DNA of 64,000 nucleotides, from positions 1 through 64,000 of the forward strand of contig JAHJTV010000074.1 in the NCBI GenBank assembly GCA_018829445.1. Direction: 5' to 3'. The number at the start of each line of letters is the position of its first letter. The first letter of the stretch is position 1. Position numbers and translations under genes: made by a program. Of this stretch, positions 1 through 10,067 are shown piece by piece. The notes beneath the pieces were generated by a model. The model did no database searches. It was not told the origin of the DNA and was given only the letters and a program-made list of their open reading frames with translations. This DNA is from a bacterium. GTDB lineage: Bacteria; SAR324; XYD2-FULL-50-16.

Positions 1-16
1 CAATTTCCATTGATTC

Positions 17-85
17 GTAGGATGGGCTACTTGTTGCCCATGCTGAATAAACATATAAAGATGGGCAACAAGTAGCCCATCCTAC
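17..85. repeat. REP pair (inverted), type-1 variant GTAGGATGGGCTACTTGTTGCCCAT...ATGGGCAACAAGTAGCCCATCCTAC
   Basis: Inverted arms read directly; same unit recurs at 3385, 4538, 5349 and others. Confidence 0.9.
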
Positions 86-3000
86 AAAATCTCATTGTTT
101 CTGGCTTTGGCCAGGGCTGTTATTTCTGTTACCAGTTTCTCATAGTTCTTGATCAGCTCATCAATCCCGCTTAACAGGAGCAGATCCGATAGATCTCCTT
201 TCAGTGCGTCTACTTCGTGTCCGTTCTTCCAGAAGTTGATAATACCAATCCTGTCCTTAATGAGTGCATAAGCCTCTGTCACCATCTGTTTAATGGTTTC
301 CCTGGTCTCATTGGAAGTCTCTTCTTTTCCAAAAGCGATATTGATAATCAGCTCAAAAAACGGAGCCTCTTTCGGGTCAACTCCGTCCTCGGTTTCTTCC
401 CTTCCTGCCTTCACCTCCTCTCGCAGACCTTCCAACTCATTCTTTAGTTGATCCCAGTTGCTCTTGTGTTTCTGGATCAAGGCATCCAACTTCTCGCTTA
501 AAAATTGATAGAGTGCCGGATCTTTCTCCCAGTTCACCTTGCAGTGCTTACGAATGGCATGTTCCATTTCACTGGCTTTGGCCTTGGAGCTTTTATTCTT
601 ATCCAGTTCCTTGATAAAGGTATCCGACATCAACTCGACCGGTTGGATCTTGGGATTGATCCCCAGACTGATCAGGTGCTCATCGATCAGCTTTCGAACC
701 TTGGCTCCGGCTCCTGAGATATCAATAGAACCATCCTTGTAACGTTCCTTCACCCGGTTCAGAATATACCCAAAACGATACATAGGAATGCGATAAGGGT
801 TGGCTGCCTGGTTAGGAAGGATGATATCCATGCTCTGCATAAACTTCTTCAGATAGACCTCAAGATTGGCTCTCAGCTTGATATCTTTCATCAGGTCAAT
901 CATCCGTTCCAGAACATCGTATTCTTTGGCGACATCATCAATCTGCTGTTTGACGAAAGCTTCAATTTCATTAATCCCTTTATCCTTAAACAGTTGAAGT
1001 AATCGTTGGTATCGTTCCTCCAGAATCGGGATCTCGGTATTCAGATTCTTCAGTTGACTGAGGATGTCGTCCTGATCCTCTTCGGAGTAAATAGAAAGGG
1101 CAAACTTCAGGTGATTGGCCAGTCCAATATAATCAACAATAAATCCCCGGTTCTTTCCTTTATAAACCCGGTTTACCCTGGCAATGGTTTGTAACAGATT
1201 ATGCTCTTTGATCTTCTTATCAATATACATCACCTGTTCAATGGGAGCATCAAACCCGGTCAGCAGCATATCGCAGACAATCATAAAGGCTATTCCGGTT
1301 TCCGGTCGCTCATGGTCGAACTTCTTCTTGAAGTTATCAATGGCATTCATCTCTTTGGATCGTTTCCTGGCCTTAGTGACACGAGCGTCCTCATTGACAT
1401 TATCCGAGGAGAGCACCACGGCCGTTTTGATGAACTCCAATCGTTTGACCAGTTCCTCATCAAGTGGATCTTTCTGCTTTTCCAGTTCCAGGTTGGCAGC
1501 TATCGCTTTATCAATATAGGTCTGGTAGTGAATGGCTGCTATTTTTGAATTACAGACCACCTGTGCCTTGAAATCGTTGGGAAGGATATTCTCGATATAG
1601 TGTTTCACCAGATCATTGGCAATGGCTTCAATCCGTTTGGGTGCATCCAGAATATTTCCGGTACTGCCATACTTCTTTTTAATTTGCAGGATCTGTTCAT
1701 CGGTTAGATTGGCAAACAGGTCTTCAAACTTCTCTTCAAATTTCCCTTTTTCATTGATAGCAGTGTCAGCCGTTTTCCCCTCATAGAGAATTTGAATCGT
1801 GGCTCCATCATCCACGGCATCTTGCAACCTGTACTTGTCGATATAACCACCAAACCGTTCCCATGTCTTCTTTTTGTGATGGTCTGTAATCAGGGGAGTA
1901 CCCGTGAAGGCAATTCTACTGGCATTGGGAAAGGCTCCAAACAGGTTATCTCCCAGATCACTGGATTGGGTTCGGTGGGCTTCATCAATCAATACCAGAA
2001 TCTTCTCGGAGTTGTTCACCACACCAAATTCCTTCTTTTTGGCCAGTGGTTTCCCCTTGGAATTCTTGTATTCTCCCAGAACATCGGAGACATATTCCGG
2101 CAATAATTCATCGGCTTCCCGGAATTTATGGATCATCACCATATTAAGGTTGGAGGAATCAGTGATGAGATCTTTCTTGAGCTGATCCGAACTATCAATT
2201 GAATAAACTTTTTCTCCGGTTAACTGGGCTGTGTTTCCCAGTTGGTCTTCCAAGTCTACCCGGTCATTCACCATCAATACTTTAAAGTCTTTCAAATCCT
2301 CACATTGTCTGAGTTTACGAATCAAGAACACCATGGTTAAGGATTTTCCACTTCCTTGTGTATGCCAGATCACCCCGGAACGATCCATGGCAGTGCTGCC
2401 GATTCTCAGCCGGTCGATCATCTTCAATGTGGCTCGGTATTGCTGGTACCGACAGATGACTTTGATCTGACGATCCCCTGCATCCATGAACAAGACAAAA
2501 TTACGGATAATATCCAGAAAGGTATCTTTGGGAAGCATTCCCTGGATCAGGATCTCTTGGGATCGCTCAATTTCAAGAGGGGGAGTATAGGATTTGTATT
2601 TTTCAGGGAAAATTGTTTTCCAGTTGAAGTAATAGTCACTGGTTGAGGTGATACTACCAAACTTGGCATCATCCCCGATGGTGGCAATCATCAACTGATT
2701 GTAGTGAAATAGCCGTTCCTCACCCTCTTTCAAACCCGCTTCATGGGTGGCTTCCCGTTGATCGGTATATCGTCTGAGTTGGGCAATGGCCTCATAAATG
2801 GGATTGGAGGTGTAAGCATTTGCATCTTTACATTCAATCACCACCAGAGGCAATCCATTTACAAAGAGGACAATGTCAGGACGTATATGATCTTTGACTC
2901 CTCCGGGAGTATCAATACGAAATTGATTAATGGCATAGAAGCTGTTGTTCTCTGGAACCTCAAAATCGATCAGCTTAACCACAGGGTATTCTTCCCCCGT

Positions 3001-3324
3001 GATCTCATTAGAATCCACCTGGATCTTATAAAGGCAATCCAGCACATCTTTGTTGGCTTCCAGGAGACTCTTCCCTGCCTGATCTGTCAGCTCCTGGTAC
3101 AGTTCCTCCAATTGATGATCAGTCAGCCATTCTTTTCCATCCTCTGTGGTGTTGATGGATCGAACACTTTGTTTAAACTCGTCTTGTAGAACCACTTCCC
3201 GGAAATCCTCCCTCAGACTTTTGGATGGATCTTGAGGAATTCCCTCTCCCTGGTCAATAATCTTCCAACCAAGGGCTTCAAGCTGATCTAAAAATGGTTT
3301 CTCTACAAATGTGTATTCAGGCAT
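82..3324 (-). CDS. hsdR: Type I restriction endonuclease subunit R
   Basis: 1080 aa; Walker A-like GSGKSLTM, DEAH box IDEAHRTQ, N-terminal nuclease region (VVIECKD); hsdM/hsdS nearby. Confidence 0.95.
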   Translation of the reverse strand: MPEYTFVEKPFLDQLEALGWKIIDQGEGIPQDPSKSLREDFREVVLQDEFKQSVRSINTTEDGKEWLTDHQLEELYQELTDQAGKSLLEANKDVLDCLYKIQVDSNEITGEEYPVVKLIDFEVPENNSFYAINQFRIDTPGGVKDHIRPDIVLFVNGLPLVVIECKDANAYTSNPIYEAIAQLRRYTDQREATHEAGLKEGEERLFHYNQLMIATIGDDAKFGSITSTSDYYFNWKTIFPEKYKSYTPPLEIERSQEILIQGMLPKDTFLDIIRNFVLFMDAGDRQIKVICRYQQYRATLKMIDRLRIGSTAMDRSGVIWHTQGSGKSLTMVFLIRKLRQCEDLKDFKVLMVNDRVDLEDQLGNTAQLTGEKVYSIDSSDQLKKDLITDSSNLNMVMIHKFREADELLPEYVSDVLGEYKNSKGKPLAKKKEFGVVNNSEKILVLIDEAHRTQSSDLGDNLFGAFPNASRIAFTGTPLITDHHKKKTWERFGGYIDKYRLQDAVDDGATIQILYEGKTADTAINEKGKFEEKFEDLFANLTDEQILQIKKKYGSTGNILDAPKRIEAIANDLVKHYIENILPNDFKAQVVCNSKIAAIHYQTYIDKAIAANLELEKQKDPLDEELVKRLEFIKTAVVLSSDNVNEDARVTKARKRSKEMNAIDNFKKKFDHERPETGIAFMIVCDMLLTGFDAPIEQVMYIDKKIKEHNLLQTIARVNRVYKGKNRGFIVDYIGLANHLKFALSIYSEEDQDDILSQLKNLNTEIPILEERYQRLLQLFKDKGINEIEAFVKQQIDDVAKEYDVLERMIDLMKDIKLRANLEVYLKKFMQSMDIILPNQAANPYRIPMYRFGYILNRVKERYKDGSIDISGAGAKVRKLIDEHLISLGINPKIQPVELMSDTFIKELDKNKSSKAKASEMEHAIRKHCKVNWEKDPALYQFLSEKLDALIQKHKSNWDQLKNELEGLREEVKAGREETEDGVDPKEAPFFELIINIAFGKEETSNETRETIKQMVTEAYALIKDRIGIINFWKNGHEVDALKGDLSDLLLLSGIDELIKNYEKLVTEITALAKARNNEIL

Positions 3325-3384
3325 CGTCTATTTATTTATCTACATGTTTCCTGTTTTATTTCGTCCACAACTTGTGGACGACTT

Positions 3385-3456
3385 GTAGGATGGGCTACTT
3401 GTTGCCCATCGTTTAAATATTCCGTCAATTGATGGGCAACAAGTAGCCCATCCTAC
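3385..3456. repeat. REP pair upstream of hsdR
   Basis: Inverted GTAGGATGGGCTACTTGTTGCCCATC / GATGGGCAACAAGTAGCCCATCCTAC. Confidence 0.9.
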
Positions 3457-3491
3457 CCTTCTGCTCATCATTTTATTTTCATCTGCGTGGG

Positions 3492-4503
3492 TTATTTTAA
3501 TTGTTTGATCAATTTATCAAAATCGCTTTCAAAAAGACGATCCTGCACAATACGGTATTTTTCAAATTCACTCTCGGCATGAGCCTTGGCAATTTCTGCT
3601 GTTACTTTTCCGGCGTCTTGTAAAATCTCACGATCGGTGGCTTCGATAAACCGATTGAGCCGTGTTTCCCAATCCTGCATCGTCATCGGAATCTGCCGGC
3701 GCCATGTCTTCAGCAACGTCCAGATAGGCTGAAACCAGTCGCTGCAATTGCGCCATTTCGTTTTCAGTTAGATAGTTTTTGGCAACGATGACATCAAACT
3801 TCTGGATCTTTCCTTCCGGTGCGTCTTTCCAGGTGGTCAGACCCATTTGTTTTTTTTCAGCATCCGCACGATGATAGATCACTTCTGCTGCTGTTTGACC
3901 ATGAATCGCCCAGTACAGTTTATTCTGCACCGTTGCGAAAAAGCGTTTGGTGGCTTGAGCAGTGACGTCATAATCAATGGAAGTCGCATAGATGTCAGTT
4001 ATTTTCTGATAGAATTTGCGCTCGCTTAAACGAATTTCACGAATACGTTCCAGCTGCTCTTCAAAATATTTCTTAGTTAAGATGGAGCCACCGCTTTTTA
4101 TACGCTCATCATCCATCACGTATGCCTTGATGGTATACTCCTTGATGATGGTGGTCGCCCATTTGCGGAACTGCACAGCACGTTCCGAATTAACCTTGTA
4201 GCCAACAGCAATGATAGCGGAGAGATTGTAATGCTTTGTGTTGTAGTTTTTACCGTCCCTGGCAGTTATTCGAAAATTTCGAATAACTGAATCCTCCTGC
4301 AACTCGCTGTCGGCAAATACCTTTTTCAAATGATAGTTGATTGTATGGGTCTCCACATCATAAAGCTCCCCCATCATTTTCTGCGTGAGCCATATGTTTT
4401 CATCCGCATATACTGCCTCGACACCCCCCTCCCCGCTTGCAGCCACAAATGTCAAATATTCAGCCGCAGACGAGCGAATGATTTCATGCTTTTTCTTTTT
4501 CAT
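3492..4503 (-). pseudogene. RhuM-family (virulence/RhuM) protein split by a frameshift near 3697-3704
   Basis: ORF 3628..4581 (MKKKKHEIIRSS... ends VAEDMAPADSDDD) continues in another frame as RRQIPMTMQDWETRLNRFIEATDREILQ in ORF 3492..3716; likely true start at the MKKKKHEI codon near 4503. Confidence 0.7.
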
Positions 4504-4537
4504 GGCTCTTCCAACTCTTGAAACGTTTTGTGGTTTT

Positions 4538-4609
4538 GTAGGATGGGCTACTTGTTGCCCATCATTTAAATATCCCGTCAATTGATGGGCAACAAGTAGC
4601 CCATCCTAC
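4538..4609. repeat. REP pair
   Basis: Inverted REP arms flanking TTTAAATATCCCGTCAATT spacer. Confidence 0.9.
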
Positions 4610-4644
4610 CCATCTTTTGATTATTGTTAATCCATTTTTCCCCG

Positions 4645-4812
4645 CATGGGCAACAAGTAGCCCATCATTTAAATATCCCGTCAAATGATGGGCAACAAGT
4701 AGCCCATCCTACTCGATATGCATTTCTTTAATGGTATAAAAACGTTGCCCATCGTTTGTTTTTGTTAATCAATTATTTTATTTCCGCATGGGCAACAAGT
4801 AGCCCATCCTAC
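4645..4812. repeat. REP cluster adjoining RAYT 3' end
   Basis: Several GCATGGGCAACAAGTAGCCCATCCTAC copies; CATCCTACTCGATATGCATTTCTTTAATG occurs at about 4705 and again at about 4806. Confidence 0.85.
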
Positions 4813-5333
4813 TCGATATGCATTTCTTTAATGTTTGAAGGTTCTGTGCTTCCCCAATCGCTTGAATACAATCCTTGTTGAACACATTTTTTGAATGAGG
4901 AGTATTCCCAGTCAATTGGATTGTTTACCAATCCGTGTTTGACAGGATTAAAGTGAATATAATCGTAATGTCTCTTTAAATCGTTGTCATCTTTGATTAA
5001 ATGCTCCCAATACCGTCGCTGCCAAATACCCTTTTCTCTTTTTTTGATTTTCGATTCGGATGATGGAAAGGCTTCCATATTTAAAGAAAAATGTTTTTTG
5101 ATCGCCAGCCATCTCGTTGAAAAGTCATAATCATCAGGTGGCAGTCTCCAGATTGTATGCAGATGATCAGGAAGAACCACAATCGCCTCAATAGAGAATG
5201 AATGGTTTTTCATCGCTCTCCGAAAAGCCTCTCTCAATATGTCGATGTTTTTAATTAAAAGAGGTCGTCGCTTTTCCGTCACCAAAGTAAAAAAATAGGT
5301 CCCACCAGACACATACAACCGACGATATTCCAT
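4809..5333 (-). CDS. REP-associated tyrosine transposase (RAYT, Y1_Tnp / IS200-like fold)
   Basis: 174 aa; VVLPDHLHTIWRLP (HUH-like HLH motif), HYDYIHFNPVKHGLV typical of RAYTs; flanked by REP copies on both sides. Confidence 0.92.
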   Translation of the reverse strand: MEYRRLYVSGGTYFFTLVTEKRRPLLIKNIDILREAFRRAMKNHSFSIEAIVVLPDHLHTIWRLPPDDYDFSTRWLAIKKHFSLNMEAFPSSESKIKKREKGIWQRRYWEHLIKDDNDLKRHYDYIHFNPVKHGLVNNPIDWEYSSFKKCVQQGLYSSDWGSTEPSNIKEMHIE

Positions 5334-5348
5334 TTCGTAGTCTTAATT

Positions 5349-5421
5349 GTAGGATGGGCTACTTGTTGCCCATCAAATAAAATGTATTAAAAAAAGATGG
5401 GCAACAAGTAGCCCATCCTAC
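5349..5421. repeat. REP pair 5' of RAYT
   Basis: Inverted arms read directly. Confidence 0.9.
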
Positions 5422-5525
5422 ATTTGTCCAGTCGTTATTGTTCATTAACCGCATGGGCAACGAAGTAGCCCATCCTGCACCCGAGACGAATATTTTTATG
5501 GAGAAGGGTCTTTGTTTGTGTTGAT

Positions 5526-6120
5526 TCATGAAAACACCTCCTCTTCATGTTTATTGAGTTCCGCTTTGTCGTAGGATGGGCTACTGTGTTGCCCATCTTT
5601 TGTTTGTTCTTCATTATCCGCATGGGCAACGAAGTAGCCCATCCTACATCCGGGACGAATATTTTTATGGAGAAGGGTCTTTGTTTCTGTTGATTCATGA
5701 GACTACCTCCTCTTCAATTTCATCCACTTTTACTCGGACTTTTGCGGTGAGCAGCGTAGGATGGGCTACTGTGTTGCCCATCTTTTGTTTGTTCTTCATT
5801 ATCCGCATGGGCAACGAAGTAGCCCATCCTACATCCGGGACGAAGATTTTTATGGAGAATGGTCTTTGTTTCTGCTGGTTCATGAGACTACCTCCTCTTC
5901 GATTTCATCGATTTTTACTCGGACTTTTGCGGTGAGCAGCGTAGGATGGGCTACTGTGTTGCCCATCTTTTGTTTGTTCGTCATTAACCGCATGGGCAAC
6001 GAAGTAGCCCATCCTACATTTGTCCCGTCGTTGTTCTTCATTAACCGCATGGGCAACGAAGTAGCCCATCCTACATCCGGGACGAAGATTTTTATGGAGA
6101 AGGGTCTTTGTTTCTGTTGA
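5526..6120. repeat. 185-bp tandem array of type-2 REP plus hsdS-tail-like segment
   Basis: GTAGGATGGGCTACTGTGTTGCCCATC begins at 5571, 5756 and 5941 (period exactly 185); each unit carries GCATGGGCAACGAAGTAGCCCATCCTAC, a shared spacer, then an hsdS-like C-terminal coding segment on the minus strand. Confidence 0.9.
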
Positions 6121-6121
6121 T

Positions 6122-7414
6122 TCATGAGGCCACCTCTTCTTCAATTTTATCGACTTTGACTCGAACTTTTCCGGTTAGGAGGTCTTGCATTAAGCCTTTT
6201 TTTTTGAGTTCCAACTTACTTAAATATTCCATTTCACGAGTCATCTTTGACTCTACCTGATTAAGATTTTTAGCAATTGATTTTTGTTCCTTAATTTTTG
6301 GAAATTGAAATTCTATTTTGCGAAACACTGATTGCTTTATTCCCGTAACCGTCGACCCTGAAGATTTTTGTTCTAATCTTTTATATGATAATTTCCATTG
6401 AAGTAGCCAAAGTAAATAGTCGGATTCCAGTACTTCTGGATTGGGAACTAGGGTTAACAACCTTTGGGCCAAAGCTAGTTTGTAATTTGGAACTTTTGCA
6501 ACATTTCCTAAAGGTGCCTCGGTAGTAAAGAGAACACTTCCAACAGGAGGAATTCCACGTGTCATCCAAGCTTTATAATCCTTCTCAGCAATGAACTCTC
6601 TCGGTTCTTCATCAATAAACCCCATCCTCACGTTCTTTGCTGTGATAAGTGGAGTACCGGTTTCAGTTTTATTTGGTGTTTTACCTCGGTAATCAATTAT
6701 TTGTGAAAGATTGTTTTCAATTGCAGTCAATGTCCACTCCTTTGGAATCCAGCCCAGTTCTGATTCTTTGTAGAGGTGCGGGGCTTCTTCGTAGGTTGGA
6801 CGGAGTTTGCCGTTTTGATCGACACCTCGTGTGAAGAGGTCGTGCATCATTCCATGCTTGATGGACTGGTACTTGTCGATCAGGGTTTGGGTCTTCTCGA
6901 TGAGGTTGTCAACGGTGGTGAGGATTTTGGCTATTTTGCGTTGCTCTTTAACCGGAGGGATTTGAATGCTGATCGCTTTAAGGCTCTCTTGATTAATGTT
7001 TGTATTCGCACTTACTGTGCTCACTGCAATAGCTTTGGTTCTGAATTCAGATTGGTCAAAACAAAACTTTGCATAGCTAGGAATTATGGTTGTTGAATGC
7101 TGTCTGAATCGTATTATAAAGCCACTGTAAACGACATTTAGTAGATCAGATAATACAACACATGTTGTAGCAACTCCTGAGGGTTTGACTGATGATCTTA
7201 CGAAGAGCACATCTCCTTTAATCAGGTTATATCTGTTTATTTCCTGGCTGCTAACATTGACTAACCCTTTAGGATTTGTCTCGATCCAAGATTTGTCAAA
7301 GATATCTAGGAGATTAACAAAGGGGATTCCGAATCCAAAAGAATCTTTATCTTTATTTAAGCCGTTTGTAAAAAACCCGATCTCACCTAACTTCAAAGTT
7401 TTCCAATCACTCAT
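6122..7414 (-). CDS. hsdS: Type I restriction-modification specificity subunit S (two target recognition domains)
   Basis: Track ORF 6122..7438; likely start [15 protein letters not shown] near 7414; [30 protein letters not shown] and [18 protein letters not shown] conserved helices. Confidence 0.92.
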   Translation of the reverse strand: MSDWKTLKLGEIGFFTNGLNKDKDSFGFGIPFVNLLDIFDKSWIETNPKGLVNVSSQEINRYNLIKGDVLFVRSSVKPSGVATTCVVLSDLLNVVYSGFIIRFRQHSTTIIPSYAKFCFDQSEFRTKAIAVSTVSANTNINQESLKAISIQIPPVKEQRKIAKILTTVDNLIEKTQTLIDKYQSIKHGMMHDLFTRGVDQNGKLRPTYEEAPHLYKESELGWIPKEWTLTAIENNLSQIIDYRGKTPNKTETGTPLITAKNVRMGFIDEEPREFIAEKDYKAWMTRGIPPVGSVLFTTEAPLGNVAKVPNYKLALAQRLLTLVPNPEVLESDYLLWLLQWKLSYKRLEQKSSGSTVTGIKQSVFRKIEFQFPKIKEQKSIAKNLNQVESKMTREMEYLSKLELKKKGLMQDLLTGKVRVKVDKIEEEVAS

Positions 7415-9986
7415 AACCCAACTCCACCAAGAACTCATTCAACTGCTCAGCTTCCTGATCCCGTTCTTTCAGGATCTCCTTCACCGTCACTGCATACTTG
7501 CTCCAAAGATTTTCCACTTTGGTTATCAGCTCCTGCCGGTATTGCCGGAGATATCCCTGGTATTCTGTTAGCAGCAGGGTTTTAAATCGCTCCAGGATCA
7601 ACACCCTGGCTTGATCTTCGGTGATTTTTTTCCGGGCTTCTTCCAGCAAAGCGTCCTTCTTCTTTTCAGCCTCCCGGATATTGGTTTTAAGGTTTTTGAG
7701 TTCGGACTCCAGGCTGGTATGGGTTTCCAGTCTGGTATCAATGCCATCAACTTTTTCATCAATCTCATTAATCTGTGAGGTCAGTTCCTTTTCTTTGTTC
7801 TGCATCGCTGTTATGTCTACATCAGATCCCTGGATTGCTTGTAGTCGTTTGATGTCTTGCTTAACAGCCTTCAGTTCCCTACTTAGGATCTTCTTCTCCC
7901 CATTCCGAGCTTTCTTATCCTCTTTCAAAGATTTGACGACTGCTTTAGGTAATACCCCGGAATCATCATCAGATGTCTCCTCTGGTTCTCCGGATTCCTC
8001 GTCTTCATCAACATCAGCAGCACTAAAGATCCCTTCCAATTCAAGAATACGGGTTTTATCCTGCTCCAGTTTCTCCAGGACTTCCGGGAACTGGGATTGC
8101 AGGATCTCAGCTTCAGGAATCAGCTCAGCTCCCCAACCACTGGCAGCCACCGATTTCAGATCACTGGCAATGACATTCATGTAACTGGCAAAGGCTCCCC
8201 GGACTTTATGGATGTCCAGCATGTTATAGGGTAGCAGGGTATCCACCACACTGTTCAGAAATTGCCGTCTTAAAGCGAAAACATTCTGAGTTTCCGGCAG
8301 ACTTACCAGATGCTTGACATTGTTTTCAAACCAGCTCATCAAAGCCGTGTCATATTGCGTGTGCTTATTCATCACGGCCTGGTGGGTTTCAATCAGGGGT
8401 TTGATATCTTCCTTTTGGGAGACGGTACCATTGAACGCATTGGTTTCAGCATCCCGGTCTTTAAAGAGCTGTTCTTTCAGTCCCTGGTAGTTGTCAAAAT
8501 AGGGTTGCAGGGGACGTATCTCAGCAATGGGAATGCCTCCATTTAAGTGGGCTTTGACATTATGAGGTTCCGGAGGGGGTGAATTATCCACATATCGTCT
8601 GATATTGAGGTTGTAATCCTCCTCTTTTAACTCGGAAAAGGTCACATTCCGGGAGTACTTATCCACATCGATCTTCTTTCGGTAAACATAGCTGATCTTT
8701 TCGATATCCTCCGGTCGAAGTTGGTTCTGGTTCTTCCCTTCCTTGTATTCTCGGTCGGCATTGATAAAGAGGACACTGTTACGATTCCCGGCATTTTTTT
8801 TATTGATCACCAGTACACAAGCAGGAATACCGGTACCATAAAACAATCCTGCTGGTAGCCCGATCACAGCATCCAGAATTCCTGACTCGATGAATTTCCG
8901 ACGGGCTGCTTTTTCCTCTCCACCCCGAAACAGAACACCATGGGGCATGACGACAGCCATCTTTCCATCGGCTTTAAGGACGGATATCATGTGTTGGACA
9001 AACATCAGATCAGCCTTCTTTCCCGATTCCGGCATAAAGGTGTGAAACCGGGTTTCAAAGGTCATTTCCTTCTTGGAGTAATTCTGGGAAAACGGAGGAT
9101 TGGCGATCACCCGGTCAAATCGTTTCAGCTCCCCATTGCCTTCTACATGAAGAGGGGTTTTGATGGTATCTCCCTGCCGGATATCAGCCGAGTTAATCCC
9201 ATGCAAAATCATGTTCATTTTACAGATCGACCAGGTTCCCCCGTTATCTTCCTGTCCCGATAGATTCAGGTTACGGGCATTACCACCGGTTTCCGTAACA
9301 TATTGTCTGGACTGAATCAGCATACCCCCGGAACCCACCGTGGGATCGTAGATTTCCATCCCTTCTTCCGGTTCAATCAATTGCACCAGAGTTCGAACAA
9401 CCTCTGAGGGCGTGTAGAATTCCCCACCTTTCTTACCGGCAGAATCGGCAAAGAATTTGATTAGATATTCATAAGCTGCTCCCAGCAGATCCGGGAATTC
9501 GAAGTCCTCATTCTTTAAGGGAATCTGCTCAAAGTGCTGGATAAACTCGGTCAGAGTACTATCGGCCATGGTGTTCTTACCCACCTTCCTGTTGAAGTTG
9601 ATGGTCTTCAGCACATCTTCCAGGGTGTTGGGATTGGCATCTTCAATGGCTCCCAGAGCTTTATTCAACCCGGTACCCACGTTTGATTTGAGATGCTGAA
9701 GCTTATTCCACCGGGCTTCTTCCGGTACAAAGAAGGAAAATTTCTGTGGATTACTGAGCTGCTTATCGATCAGTTCCGATGGCATCCCTTTCTTCTCCAG
9801 CTCCCTCCTAAGTTGCCTGCTGTCTTCCTCAAACTGATCACTCATCCGTTTTAGAAACAGCATACCGAAGATGTATTCTTTGTATTCCGAGGCATCCATT
9901 TTACCACGGAGAATATCACAAGCTTTCAGGAGTAATGACTCCAGTTTGGATAACGTCAGTCTTTGTGATTTCATCACTTTCCTCAA
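7407..9986 (-). CDS. hsdM: Type I restriction-modification methyltransferase subunit M, with long C-terminal coiled-coil extension
   Basis: 859 aa; [10 protein letters not shown] and NPPFSQNY motifs; overlaps hsdS start. Confidence 0.95.
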   Translation of the reverse strand: MRKVMKSQRLTLSKLESLLLKACDILRGKMDASEYKEYIFGMLFLKRMSDQFEEDSRQLRRELEKKGMPSELIDKQLSNPQKFSFFVPEEARWNKLQHLKSNVGTGLNKALGAIEDANPNTLEDVLKTINFNRKVGKNTMADSTLTEFIQHFEQIPLKNEDFEFPDLLGAAYEYLIKFFADSAGKKGGEFYTPSEVVRTLVQLIEPEEGMEIYDPTVGSGGMLIQSRQYVTETGGNARNLNLSGQEDNGGTWSICKMNMILHGINSADIRQGDTIKTPLHVEGNGELKRFDRVIANPPFSQNYSKKEMTFETRFHTFMPESGKKADLMFVQHMISVLKADGKMAVVMPHGVLFRGGEEKAARRKFIESGILDAVIGLPAGLFYGTGIPACVLVINKKNAGNRNSVLFINADREYKEGKNQNQLRPEDIEKISYVYRKKIDVDKYSRNVTFSELKEEDYNLNIRRYVDNSPPPEPHNVKAHLNGGIPIAEIRPLQPYFDNYQGLKEQLFKDRDAETNAFNGTVSQKEDIKPLIETHQAVMNKHTQYDTALMSWFENNVKHLVSLPETQNVFALRRQFLNSVVDTLLPYNMLDIHKVRGAFASYMNVIASDLKSVAASGWGAELIPEAEILQSQFPEVLEKLEQDKTRILELEGIFSAADVDEDEESGEPEETSDDDSGVLPKAVVKSLKEDKKARNGEKKILSRELKAVKQDIKRLQAIQGSDVDITAMQNKEKELTSQINEIDEKVDGIDTRLETHTSLESELKNLKTNIREAEKKKDALLEEARKKITEDQARVLILERFKTLLLTEYQGYLRQYRQELITKVENLWSKYAVTVKEILKERDQEAEQLNEFLVELGYE

Positions 9987-10067
9987 TTGTTACGATTAGT
10001 GCTAATATTTCGATGGAATTGGTTCAATGTTCATCCTGGAAAAACCTTTTTGCTTCCAACATGAGTG

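Noticed and set aside
217-3189. Plus-strand ORFs antisense to hsdR (and similar antisense ORFs under hsdM, zorD, glnN, amt and others)
   Set aside because: Shadow ORFs opposite strongly supported genes; no recognisable domains.
4538-6090. CRISPR-like array
   Set aside because: Repeats are REP inverted pairs with variable orientation and duplicated spacers; no regular unique spacers and no cas genes.
5435-6144. Small ORFs such as [26 protein letters not shown]...
   Set aside because: Translations through REP sequence and copied hsdS tails; the GWATSLPM/VAHPT peptides are REP-encoded, not a protein family.
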